Source: Fibrobacter sp. UWB13
Lineage (GTDB): Bacteria; Fibrobacterota; Fibrobacteria; Fibrobacterales; Fibrobacteraceae
Direction of reading: 5' to 3'
NCBI RefSeq assembly: GCF_900177805.1
Contig: NZ_FXAX01000001.1
Span: 1,054,001-1,118,000, forward strand
DNA: 64,000 nucleotides
The notes beneath the pieces are model-generated. The model saw only the letters and a program-made list of their open reading frames with translations. It had not been told where the DNA came from and searched no databases. Positions 25,444 through 34,097 of this stretch are shown here, one piece after another. The position numbers and the translations under genes are program-made. How positions within the stretch are numbered: position 1 is the stretch's first letter; each line of letters starts with the position of its first letter.

Positions 25444-27732
25444 TTAGCGGATTGCAACGCGCTTCGTAGCGAGGACCTTGCGGCCTTCGACGAGACGGAC
25501 AATCACAGCGCCCTTGCCAGCAAACTGAGCCATGTCAACGGTCTTTGCAGCACCGGAGAATGTTTCAGAGAGGAGCATGTCGCCGCGAACGCTAAAGATC
25601 TTCACGGACTTGACGCCGTTGGAGTTCGTTGCGATGCTCAGCATGTTGTTGGAAACAGTCATGCTAGCCTTGGTTGCAACTGCTGTAGCGAGAGCGGTCG
25701 TGCCATTGTTACGGCCGTTAGCCTTGGCAACAACCGGTTCCGGCTTCGGTTCTGCGAGAATCGGCTTGACATCAGCGCAATCATCGCCCTTGCAGACAAT
25801 TTCGATCGGTTCTTCAACCGGTTCTTCGACAACTTCCGGAGCTTCACCGCAAGAAGTTTCGACCCACCACCAAGTCTGAGCGGCATCGTCGTTAATCCAC
25901 TGCGGGACACCTTCAGCAACGCGAGCCGGATTCATGGTGTAGCACTTGCCTTCAGCCATGTTTCTCAAGCCAGCGTTATAGCAATGCTGATCGTAGTCGC
26001 CAGTGCCGTTCACATAAGCAATGCAAGTAGACACGACGATTTCGCTAGAGCTAGAAGATTCTTCGCTGGAGCTGGATTCAACAGAGCTGGAAGATTCTTC
26101 GCTAGAGCTAGATTCAACAGAGCTGGAGGATTCTTCACTAGAGCTAGATTCAACAGAGCTGGAGGATTCTTCGCTGGAGCTAGATTCAACAGAGCTAGAA
26201 GATTCTTCGCTAGAGCTGGAGATTTCGGTACCGCAAGAGGTTTCAACCCACCACCAGGTCTGGGAAGCGATGTTGTTGATCCAAAGCTGGTTCTTGACAT
26301 CGTTATAGCGATCCGGGTTGATGGCGTAGCACTTGCCTTCTTCCATTTCGAGGAGACCTGCGTTGTAGCAGTTATCAATGTAGTTGCCAGAGCCGTTCAC
26401 GAATTCGATGCAAGTAGACACAACGATTTCGCTGGAGCTAGAGACTTCTTCAGAGCTAGAAGATTCTTCGCTAGAGCTGGATTCTTCAACAGAGCTAGAA
26501 GATTCTTCGACGCTGGAGCTAGATTCTTCAACAGAGCTGGAAGATTCTTCGACGCTGGAGCTAGATTCTTCAACGGAGCTGGAAGATTCTTCGACGCTGG
26601 AGCTAGATTCTTCAACAGAGCTAGAAGATTCTTCGACGCTGGAGCTAGATTCTTCAACAGAGCTAGAAGATTCTTCGACGCTAGAGCTAGAGACGACGAT
26701 TTCTTCGTAGCACGGAGTTTCGATCCACCAATTGACACTCTTTTTATTTTTACCATGTCCTGTGGTTTTAACACCATTAACATCGCGAGTGTATCCGGAA
26801 TAAGAGCCGAATTGAGCCTTGATTTCCGGATTAATGGCGTAGCAAGTTTCCGCCTTCATGTTTCTCAAGTCAGCGTTGTAGCAGTTATTAGCAACAACAC
26901 TGGCATCCAACTTTTTATTGCCGTAAGCAACGCAGAGTTCAACGAGTTCAACCTGAACGCTAGAGCTGGATTCTTCAACAGAGCTGGAGGATTCTTCGCT
27001 AGAGCTAGAGACTTCTTCGGAGCTAGAAGATTCTTCGCTGGAGCTAGATTCTTCGACAGAGCTGGAAGATTCTTCGCTAGAGCTGGAGATTACGGAACCA
27101 CAAGAGGTTTCGACCCACCACCAGACCTGAGATGCAATGTTGTTGATCCACAGCTGGTTCTTGACATCGTTATAGCGATCCGGGTTGATGGCGTAGCACT
27201 TGCCTTCTTCCATTTCGAGGAGGCCTGCGTTGTAGCAGTTTTCAGTGTAGTTGCCAGAGCCGTTCACGAATTCGATGCAATTAGAAGCAACGATAACTTC
27301 GCTGGAGCTAGAAACCGGCGTTTCGCTAGAGCTGGAGAGCGGTTCTTCACTAGAACTGGATTCTTCAACAGAGCTGGAGCTCGATTCCGGTTCAACGATT
27401 TCACTGGAACTGGATTCCGGCTCAACGATTTCGCTAGAGCTGGATTCCGGTTCGACGCTGGAGCTAGAAACTTCTGCGATGCAAGGAGTTTCAGACCACC
27501 ACCACGTCTGTGAAACCACGTTGTTGATCCACTGAGGAACGCCTTCCTTAACACGGTCAGCGTTCATGGTGTAGCACTTGCCTTCTTCCATGTCAAGGAG
27601 ACCGGAATTATAACAGTTCTTGTCATAATCGCCGACGCCATTGACGAACGGAATGCAAGCAGAGCCTTCCTGAGCAAAAGCCATTGCAGATGCCAAGCCC
27701 AAGAAGATGGTTGTTGTTTTGGTTGTTTTCAT
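25444..27732 (-). CDS. Secreted modular protein: five Trp/Cys-rich modules, Ser-rich linkers, type IX-like C-terminal domain
   Basis: 762 residues with a signal peptide (MKTTKTTTIFLGLASAMAFA). Five modules of about 60 residues share the plan C-I-x-F/Y-V-N-G-x-G-x-Y ... NCYNAGL-x-x-M-x-x-x-K-C-Y ... WIN ... WWW-x-ETSC: four Cys and a Trp triplet each. Module 3 is divergent (WW, with an insert). Surface-exposed Trp clusters and paired Cys suggest carbohydrate-binding modules. Linkers are SSSS-E/V-E repeats. The last 80 residues (NNMLSIATN, VKIFSVRGDMLLSETF, GAVIVRLVEGRKVLATKRVAIR) match the pattern of type IX secretion sorting domains. Probably a cell-surface or released cellulose/hemicellulose-binding scaffold; no catalytic domain is visible. 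Confidence 0.75.
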   Translation of the reverse strand: MKTTKTTTIFLGLASAMAFAQEGSACIPFVNGVGDYDKNCYNSGLLDMEEGKCYTMNADRVKEGVPQWINNVVSQTWWWSETPCIAEVSSSSVEPESSSSEIVEPESSSSEIVEPESSSSSVEESSSSEEPLSSSSETPVSSSSEVIVASNCIEFVNGSGNYTENCYNAGLLEMEEGKCYAINPDRYNDVKNQLWINNIASQVWWWVETSCGSVISSSSEESSSSVEESSSSEESSSSEEVSSSSEESSSSVEESSSSVQVELVELCVAYGNKKLDASVVANNCYNADLRNMKAETCYAINPEIKAQFGSYSGYTRDVNGVKTTGHGKNKKSVNWWIETPCYEEIVVSSSSVEESSSSVEESSSSVEESSSSVEESSSSVEESSSSVEESSSSVEESSSSVEESSSSVEESSSSVEESSSSEESSSSEEVSSSSEIVVSTCIEFVNGSGNYIDNCYNAGLLEMEEGKCYAINPDRYNDVKNQLWINNIASQTWWWVETSCGTEISSSSEESSSSVESSSSEESSSSVESSSSEESSSSVESSSSEESSSSVESSSSEESSSSSEIVVSTCIAYVNGTGDYDQHCYNAGLRNMAEGKCYTMNPARVAEGVPQWINDDAAQTWWWVETSCGEAPEVVEEPVEEPIEIVCKGDDCADVKPILAEPKPEPVVAKANGRNNGTTALATAVATKASMTVSNNMLSIATNSNGVKSVKIFSVRGDMLLSETFSGAAKTVDMAQFAGKGAVIVRLVEGRKVLATKRVAIR
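26034..26225. repeat. Tandem repeat encoding SSSS linker (tract 1)
   Basis: 36-bp units encoding ESSSSVESSSSE on the minus strand, nearly identical in DNA. Part of the linker between modules 4 and 5; length variation by slippage is likely. Confidence 0.75.
26424..26699. repeat. Tandem repeat encoding SSSSVEE linker (tract 2)
   Basis: 42-bp units (two copies of ESSSSVE per unit) repeated about six times with a few synonymous changes, between modules 3 and 4. Confidence 0.75.
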
Positions 27733-28019
27733 TTATTCACCTTTTTTTTAGTTTATTTTAAGGTCGAATAAATTTAGTAAACAAATCATACAAAATAATT
27801 TCAAACATACAAAAATTATATATTATATACACAAAATGCTTAAATTTTTAAAATTTAAGCAATATCACACACGATGTAATTTTATTTTTACTAGTTGACA
27901 ACGTAATTTTAGTTTACTTATGAGCACCTGTTTATAAAAAAGCAAACAAATGTTTACAAGTAAAGATTGTTCAAAATAATTCGTTAAAAACACATTAATT
28001 CGTCATAATTTTACACAAC
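27733..28019. other. AT-rich upstream region of the five-module gene
   Basis: No gene. Contains a 23-bp palindrome at 27838-27860 and otherwise very AT-rich DNA; the promoter for the gene ending at 27732 should lie here but I cannot fix it. Confidence 0.45.
27838..27860. promoter_or_regulatory. 23-bp perfect palindrome, candidate operator
   Basis: GCTTAAATTTT-T-AAAATTTAAGC: 11-bp perfect arms about one central base, 106 bases upstream of the start of the five-module gene. Its lone position with no U-tract of note makes an operator more likely than a terminator. Confidence 0.4.
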
Positions 28020-28054
28020 AAAAAAAAAGCCCGAGAACTTGCAGTTCCCGGACT
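28020..28054 (-). terminator. Rho-independent terminator of the GH8 gene
   Basis: In minus-strand RNA, AGUCCGGGAACU pairs with AGUUCUCGGGCU around GCA (two G-U pairs) and is followed by eight or more U's. In plus-strand RNA those two become mismatches, so it is specific for the minus direction. Confidence 0.85.
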
Positions 28055-28096
28055 TTTAAAGTTTTCCCGCAGGGGCGGGCTTCGCTGTTTTAGCTT

Positions 28097-29542
28097 TTAG
28101 TCGAGCTTGATTTTCTTGAGGCTCGTCATACCAGCGTTCTTGACGCGTACAACGTAGAGACCGTTCGGAACAGCCTTCAAGGAGACGTTCAACACTCCAT
28201 TGGCGTGATTGTCGAACGACTTCAACACGCTACCCGTCATGGAAATCAAATCCACATGGACATTGCCATTGGCGGCAATCTGGAGCGTTCTACCGGCAAG
28301 CGTCATCTTCGGAGCGCTCGTCATTGCGGCGGTCAAGGCAGTCGTTCCGCTGCTGGAGCTGGATTCCGAATTCACAGAGCTCGAAGAAGTCGGCTGCGAA
28401 GGCGTTGCAGCGGCGAGGTTCGGCATGTTACCCGAAACGAGAAGTCCGTTCAAAAGCTTGAGAGACTGGTTGAAGTAGTTTTCGTCACCGAGAGCGACCG
28501 CTTCCTTCCAGTATTCATCGAGCTTTGCCTGATACTTGGCATCGGAGATAAGAGATGTCATGAGGGAGGTCACGAACGTGCTGTTGTGATCGTTGCCAAG
28601 ACTGCCAGACGATCTGAGGACAGGGCCCTTCATGTTGGCGGCACTGACGGTAGAGACAAATTCAGCCATTTTCTTGTCGAGAGCGAGAGCACGCGTATCG
28701 CCATGCCAGCAGACAGCCTTTGCATTACGCCACGGAGCGCGGGATGCATCGTAACTATAGTAGTCGTCTTCGCTCTTACCGTTTTTATCAGTCCAGTCAT
28801 CAATGAGGCCCGTCGTAACTTCTGCAGAGCTAGCTTCGTAAAGCTTCATGTTGGCATCGTAAGCGGTCTTGTTCCAGAATTCCGCATTGTCCGTATCGAT
28901 CAAGGCAAAAACCGGCATGTAGGCAGGGTCAAAATAGCCCGGGTTCTTGCGGTTGAAAGCGGCATCGCCCCACTTGTCGCCCGGCAAATGCAGACCGTTC
29001 GATTCGAACTCGGACTTTTTCATAGCTTGGATGAGCTTCTTGGCATCTTCCTTGTACTTTTCGTCACCGAACTGGAAGTAAGCCATTGCAAGAGCAGCGG
29101 CGGCATCGATATCGCCATCGAGTGCAGCACCGTTACCCGCATCCCACGACTGAGAAAGGTTACCGACCTTCCAAATCATGAGGCCGTTTTCGTTCATCAT
29201 CTTCTTGTAGAAGTTCCAAATCTTGTCGAATTGCGGCTGATAGCTTGTAGTGTTATCGCTAAAGTAGACCATAAGGAGCATGCCATAGCCGACACCTTCC
29301 GAGAAATACGTATCGGAGCCCGGATCAGAACGGACACCGGCAACATCGCCCTGTTCGTTGTACATGGTTTTGAGCCAGTAGGCAAACTGGGACTTCAATT
29401 CTTCGGAGGCCTTGGCCTTGTCGCTCAAAAGCGTCGCATTTCCACCGTAATCCGACATCTGCGGGAACGGGAAATTGACCTTAGCCTGGGCAAGACCAAA
29501 AGCAAACAGGCCTGCAAGACCCATTTTCACCAAACGATTCAT
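28097..29542 (-). CDS. Family 8 glycoside hydrolase (endoglucanase/xylanase type), secreted
   Basis: 481 residues from the ATG at 29542, chosen because GGAG lies 6 bases upstream and MNRLVKMGLAGLFAFGLAQA is a signal peptide; an earlier in-frame start would add 21 unhelpful residues. GH8 hallmarks are SEGVGYGMLLMVYF (catalytic Glu), ALDGDIDAAAALAMAY (catalytic Asp region) and YSYDASRAPWRNA. After residue 390 comes a Ser-rich linker (SSSSVNSESSSSSG) and a tail of the type IX sorting kind (LQIAANGNVHVDLISMTG, GLYVVRVKNAG). It hydrolyses internal beta-1,4 bonds in cellulose or related glucans. It likely has its own promoter, because the operon above ends at 29631. Confidence 0.92.
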   Translation of the reverse strand: MNRLVKMGLAGLFAFGLAQAKVNFPFPQMSDYGGNATLLSDKAKASEELKSQFAYWLKTMYNEQGDVAGVRSDPGSDTYFSEGVGYGMLLMVYFSDNTTSYQPQFDKIWNFYKKMMNENGLMIWKVGNLSQSWDAGNGAALDGDIDAAAALAMAYFQFGDEKYKEDAKKLIQAMKKSEFESNGLHLPGDKWGDAAFNRKNPGYFDPAYMPVFALIDTDNAEFWNKTAYDANMKLYEASSAEVTTGLIDDWTDKNGKSEDDYYSYDASRAPWRNAKAVCWHGDTRALALDKKMAEFVSTVSAANMKGPVLRSSGSLGNDHNSTFVTSLMTSLISDAKYQAKLDEYWKEAVALGDENYFNQSLKLLNGLLVSGNMPNLAAATPSQPTSSSSVNSESSSSSGTTALTAAMTSAPKMTLAGRTLQIAANGNVHVDLISMTGSVLKSFDNHANGVLNVSLKAVPNGLYVVRVKNAGMTSLKKIKLD

Positions 29543-29630
29543 ACACAACTCCATTGCCCACACAGGGCCGTTAAATCTATCTAAAAATAAATTATTAGCG
29601 ACCAAATTTAAATTTTTTTAGTCTTACGTT

Positions 29631-31307
29631 TTAGTACTGTGTGCGGTCCATCACGACAAAAAGCGAATCGCGGTACCCAACGTGCCATTTTTCGCTAGAA
29701 TCAAGAGCTGCAATCAATTTATCCCACCTGGCGTAATAGCGGAGCGGGAGCACTACGCGGTCGATATCCTGCAATTCGGCATCGCGCAAAAAGAGCTGCG
29801 GCGTTTTCGCATATTCGAGATAGCGTTCAAAAAATTCCGCCGTCTTCAAAATAAATCGCCCGTCAATGTAAGTTGAATCTAGCGGGTTCATAAATGCCAA
29901 GTAACCGCCTGCACGGTCATCGTTGAAAAGTCTCCCCGGGTGCGGATTTTCCATCATCCAGTGCGCCGCCGCCACGGGCACGCGCTGGTACGCCACCATG
30001 GAATCGTAAGACAAGACTGACTTTACCCAAAGTCCGAGAAGGAACGCGACAACAAGAGCAGCAAGCAACGTATCCGATGTGTTTTTCGACTTTTCGGCAA
30101 GACGGTTCTTGAGTCTAAGCTTAGAACTCAACCTCTGCAAATTCTTAACATGACGATTTTTTACCTGCAACTTAAAGCTTGTGTGACGCCACGAGAATTG
30201 CAAAAGCACCGCCAAAAACACCGGTAAAAAGAGTACAAAGTTACGCTCGGCAAGCAAAGCAAGTACTGCCGTGATGAAAAGCCAGGAGGGCTGCAAGCGA
30301 CGCACAAAGATAGCTTCGACGCGTTCTTTTACCTGCCAAGACAATTGCCACGACGAATAAGGGGCGGGCTGCAAATGCCACCGCACCGCGGCAAGTACAA
30401 TTCCACCCACGCAAAGGACAAGCATCAAAACAGACTGCAACACATTTTCACCGTTCAGCAAAAGCGTAATGGGCGAACGGTTCTCCGCAATTTCAGTTGC
30501 AAAAACCATTGCCGAAGGCGAAAGCCCGAGCAAGCGGTCGAGCAAGCCAAACGGGTAAGGCAACAAGTTAAAGCCATCTCGATGAAACACCGGCATGATA
30601 AAGAGCAAAATCACAAAAAGCGTCTGCCATGCAAGAGTCCTGAACGGGATCCTCACGCCCTTCCATTGACGGACCTTTCCAAAATTTCCCCAACGGCGGA
30701 ACCAGAGTCCATACAAGAAAAAGCCATACGCAAAAATCAATCCTAGAATAAACAGCCCCTGACTTTTGCACCAAATCCACTGGATAAAAAGAACGACAAG
30801 TACTCCCAAGAACTTGTAAGAAATAGTTATGTCGTGAAACACTTTGCGAAACACAAAATGGAACTTTTTAGCTTGTGTGCTCCGACTTACTTTGTGTTCA
30901 TCACGCCATCCGTAAAAGAGCCACGGCAATACATTCCAGTAAATCCCGAGGAAGAGCATGCTAAAAAGCACCGGTCGAATTTCAAACTGGTAGCGGAAAA
31001 TAAAGAGGAGAATAGCGACACAGGCAACAACAACCCAATTGCGGCATTTCGCACGATGCAAGAACAGCGCAAAAACGATGCCCCACAAAATCGCCTTGAA
31101 TGCGACCAACAACGGAGCGCCGCCAATGTCGTAGACAAATGCCACAACCTGCTGAAAATACTCGTGTACGTTCACGACAGGTTCACGTACAGGAGTCCAT
31201 GTCGTCACCCATTCCCGCGCGCAAGCCAAGTGCCACCAGATATCAGTATCTGTCAGCGGGAATATCGCAAAAAGCGAAACAGCAACACATATAGCAAGCG
31301 CGATCAT
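29631..31307 (-). CDS. Polytopic membrane protein, GT-C glycosyltransferase-like
   Basis: 558 residues with about ten membrane helices. TDTDIWWHLACAREWV after the first helix is the Asp-rich first loop typical of GT-C enzymes that use polyprenyl-phosphate sugars, and FEIRPVLFSMLFLG follows. The C-terminal soluble part (TYIDGRFILKTAEFFERYLEY, VLPLRYYARWDKLI, DSLFVVMDR) matches uncharacterised GT-C-like membrane proteins. It is the last gene of a run of eight on the minus strand, 21 bases below the fifth paralogous lipoprotein. It may provide the glycosylation step of the system (inference). Confidence 0.65.
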   Translation of the reverse strand: MIALAICVAVSLFAIFPLTDTDIWWHLACAREWVTTWTPVREPVVNVHEYFQQVVAFVYDIGGAPLLVAFKAILWGIVFALFLHRAKCRNWVVVACVAILLFIFRYQFEIRPVLFSMLFLGIYWNVLPWLFYGWRDEHKVSRSTQAKKFHFVFRKVFHDITISYKFLGVLVVLFIQWIWCKSQGLFILGLIFAYGFFLYGLWFRRWGNFGKVRQWKGVRIPFRTLAWQTLFVILLFIMPVFHRDGFNLLPYPFGLLDRLLGLSPSAMVFATEIAENRSPITLLLNGENVLQSVLMLVLCVGGIVLAAVRWHLQPAPYSSWQLSWQVKERVEAIFVRRLQPSWLFITAVLALLAERNFVLFLPVFLAVLLQFSWRHTSFKLQVKNRHVKNLQRLSSKLRLKNRLAEKSKNTSDTLLAALVVAFLLGLWVKSVLSYDSMVAYQRVPVAAAHWMMENPHPGRLFNDDRAGGYLAFMNPLDSTYIDGRFILKTAEFFERYLEYAKTPQLFLRDAELQDIDRVVLPLRYYARWDKLIAALDSSEKWHVGYRDSLFVVMDRTQY

Positions 31308-31328
31308 TTTCAGCTCCCCTTCAAAATA

Positions 31329-34097
31329 CTACTTCAACGTTTTCTTCAGCAAAGAATCAAGACGTGTCGCCATCACTTGTGCGCCCTGAAGCCCAAGATG
31401 GTCTTCATTGGCAAAGTCTTCAGGAACAAAGTCATGATAGCCATCATGGTATTCGTCGAGCACCGCAAAATTCGGGTATTTTTCGGTCAATTCCAGCACG
31501 GCATCTTCCATAATCTTTGCCGCCTTACGGGTCGGTCCATAACGGCCCCAAGAATTCGTACTCAAGAAATTCGGCGTTTGCGGGTAGACAACACCAACAA
31601 CATAAACATCATGGTTGCGAGCCAATTCCAAGATTTCCGTCAACTTCTGCATGTTAAAATCAAAACCGGAACGGTCGATTTCAAACCAGTTGGAATCGTT
31701 GGCAACTTCAGGATTAGGAGCACCCCATCCCTTTGCCGGGTCATAATACAAGCCACGATGGTATCCAAACTGTTCGTATTCATCTTCGGTCGGGTTCAGC
31801 GCCGCCTGCGAAGCTTCATACATGTCGCCAATCAGCCCGTCTTGCCAGTAACCGTGATTCTTGTCGTATTCATAGCCTGGAATATTGGCAAACCAGACCT
31901 TGAAATTTTCGTCCTTGACATACCAGCGGTCATAATCCAGAGTCAACGCCACGACTTTCAATTTAGGCATCAACGGCAAGATGTAATTTTTCACGAAGAA
32001 CGTCGTACTTTCCATATCCTGCGCGGAATAAGCCATATTGATAGCAAACATGGATTCAATGTATGTCGGATCCATGCCCGCAAACGATCTCGAAGACCCG
32101 ATAATCACAAGTTCAGCCGTGTCGCGATACTTCCAGAAGTAATCCATCTTGACTTTCATGAGTCGCGTCGCGATGTTCGTGTTCTCGGTCATGTAGACGC
32201 AAGCACTGTCCGGATCCAGAGCACTTTTTTCGCCAGAATTCGCAGACGTTTTTACCCACAAGCTCGGGTGCCACAGTTCATCGCCATCGGCAAGTTCTAC
32301 AATGGAACTATCGGAAATATCCACCAAGACAATCTTGGAATGAGCACCGTTTGCATTCGTGAGTGTTGCCACGGCGAGATTTTCACCGCCCGAAATCCAT
32401 TCGCTATGGTCAAAAGTATAGCCCTTCGGAGAGGCAATCGAGTTGACTAGCTTTCCGTTGGAATCTGCCATGAACAAACGTTCATGCGTGCTGTAATCCT
32501 CCCCTACAAACTTCTTTCCGGTTTTACCAGCAAAGTCGAGGAACAACGTACGTTTGCTACCATCTTTGGCAAGCGAGACATTGCAAGCCTGGTCCCCACC
32601 GTACCAAACGGTATCGCTAGCCTTGCCTGTTACCGTCGAACCCGATTTTGCAATGCGGGCGCGCAGCAAGCGTGCACCCGTTACTGCAAGTTTATTGTCT
32701 TCGCTAATGCCGCCGTGGTAAGCGCCATCGAAAAGCTTTTCAGGCTTGCCAAACTTGCCCTTTGCAAACTTGACCTGCCACGTACTTGCATCCGCAAAAG
32801 TAGCATCATCCTTATTGTTACCCGCATCCGTCACATAGACAATCGCCGTATCGCCATTGTCAAGCACGCGCCAACGCGGAATCGAAGCACTTTCAACATC
32901 GAGCTTCACAAGATTCGAGCCTTCGGCATTGAGGTCACGCACATAGAGGTCCGACTTTCCAGAAACACCTTCGATGCGTGTGCAGAACGCCACGCGCTTG
33001 CCATCCGGAGAAACTTCGGGATGGTAGACATCGAGCGTGTCTGCAATTTCCGTCACCGAAAGAAGGCCTGTAGAATAATCAATGTAAGCGAGATTACCCG
33101 TCACGTCATTGCGGAAAGCAAGCTTTACCTTGTACGTTCCCGTCTTAGAACGCATTTTAGCAGAATTCGCCAGCGGGACAATTCGGCTTGTCGCCGCCTT
33201 GCCATCAGCGCCCATCCATGTCGCCCCAGGGATTGCACCAAAAACTACACGGAAGCCCACGTAATTGGCACGAGTCGAAGACGTGACCGTGTAAACATCA
33301 CCGCGGCTGTACAAGTTGATGGATTCCGCAGAATTGCGGTAGCTCCCGCCTTTGACAACGCGCTCCGCCAATGAGCCACCATCAGGTGCCCCGACAAAGT
33401 TCGTCAAAGTCGTATCGCGCAAATTTCCAAGCCAGTCATTTGCCCATTCCATGGCATTGCCGACCATATCGCAGACACTTGCACTCGAATCGCCCTTGCT
33501 ACAAACCTTGTGGAGCTTGTAATCCGAATTGTCGGCAGTCCAGCTTTCGGACGGGTTCCAAGACTTCTGGGCGACAAAAATCCATTCCGCTTCAGTCGGC
33601 AAACGGTACGCTTCTTTTTCGGGATGGAAAGCAAAGCCTTCCAAATTCGTGCAATGTTTGTCTTTATCAAACGAAGCCTTGCTATATGTGTAAGCGGTAT
33701 CGAACTTTTCTGATTTGCTGCGTTCATTTGCAAAAAGCACGGCATCGTAATACGTGAGGTCCGTTGCCGGGAAATCCTTATCGTCGCAATCGAGCTTGAG
33801 CCCCGTAGCCGGTTTCATCAAATCATTAAATTCACTACAAGTGACTTCGTACTTGCCGATCGAGAACTTGTAATTCAAAGCTACGCTCATTTGCGGGCGT
33901 TCATTTGCCTTAGCAGAGACTTCATTTGTCCCAAGCTGTACCACAGCATTTTCTGCAGAAATGCGCATCATTCCCGGAAGCGCGGCGGCAGGATCATCCT
34001 TAGACTGGCTCGACGAAACACTATCGGAATCAGAGCAAGATGTCATCTGAGACAATATAAAGAACAAAGCTAAACCGTATCGTAAGTACGTCATCAT
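31329..34097 (-). CDS. TIGR02171-type lipoprotein, paralogue 1 (FGE-like, beta-propeller, SGNH-like)
   Basis: 922 residues. Lipobox at QMTSC (residue 21) after a hydrophobic leader. Residues 40-290 have the FGE/SUMF1 fold: YKFSIGKYEVTCSEFNDLM, YRLPTEAEWIFVA, MVGNAMEWANDWL, ERVVKGGSYR. The paired active-site Cys of true formylglycine enzymes after KGGSYR are absent. Residues 330-620 contain TolB-like propeller repeats (YHPEVSPDGKRVAFCT; ASIPRWRVLDNGDTAIVYV; TFDHSEWISGGENLAVATL). The C-terminal part has VIIGSSRSFAG and NEDHLGLQGAQ, read here as Ser and Asp-His elements of an SGNH esterase. Starts directly after the stop of paralogue 2. Function unknown; surface glycan handling is inferred. Confidence 0.8.
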   Translation of the reverse strand: MMTYLRYGLALFFILSQMTSCSDSDSVSSSQSKDDPAAALPGMMRISAENAVVQLGTNEVSAKANERPQMSVALNYKFSIGKYEVTCSEFNDLMKPATGLKLDCDDKDFPATDLTYYDAVLFANERSKSEKFDTAYTYSKASFDKDKHCTNLEGFAFHPEKEAYRLPTEAEWIFVAQKSWNPSESWTADNSDYKLHKVCSKGDSSASVCDMVGNAMEWANDWLGNLRDTTLTNFVGAPDGGSLAERVVKGGSYRNSAESINLYSRGDVYTVTSSTRANYVGFRVVFGAIPGATWMGADGKAATSRIVPLANSAKMRSKTGTYKVKLAFRNDVTGNLAYIDYSTGLLSVTEIADTLDVYHPEVSPDGKRVAFCTRIEGVSGKSDLYVRDLNAEGSNLVKLDVESASIPRWRVLDNGDTAIVYVTDAGNNKDDATFADASTWQVKFAKGKFGKPEKLFDGAYHGGISEDNKLAVTGARLLRARIAKSGSTVTGKASDTVWYGGDQACNVSLAKDGSKRTLFLDFAGKTGKKFVGEDYSTHERLFMADSNGKLVNSIASPKGYTFDHSEWISGGENLAVATLTNANGAHSKIVLVDISDSSIVELADGDELWHPSLWVKTSANSGEKSALDPDSACVYMTENTNIATRLMKVKMDYFWKYRDTAELVIIGSSRSFAGMDPTYIESMFAINMAYSAQDMESTTFFVKNYILPLMPKLKVVALTLDYDRWYVKDENFKVWFANIPGYEYDKNHGYWQDGLIGDMYEASQAALNPTEDEYEQFGYHRGLYYDPAKGWGAPNPEVANDSNWFEIDRSGFDFNMQKLTEILELARNHDVYVVGVVYPQTPNFLSTNSWGRYGPTRKAAKIMEDAVLELTEKYPNFAVLDEYHDGYHDFVPEDFANEDHLGLQGAQVMATRLDSLLKKTLK

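Noticed and set aside
26034-26699. Possible CRISPR array
   Set aside because: Repeat units are adjacent without unique spacers and encode SSSS linkers in frame; no cas genes are in the window.
25984-27513. 509-codon plus-strand frame rich in Ala, Arg and Phe
   Set aside because: Caused by the Ser/Glu tandem repeats on the other strand; the antisense repeats FFARARFNRA have no sensible protein character.
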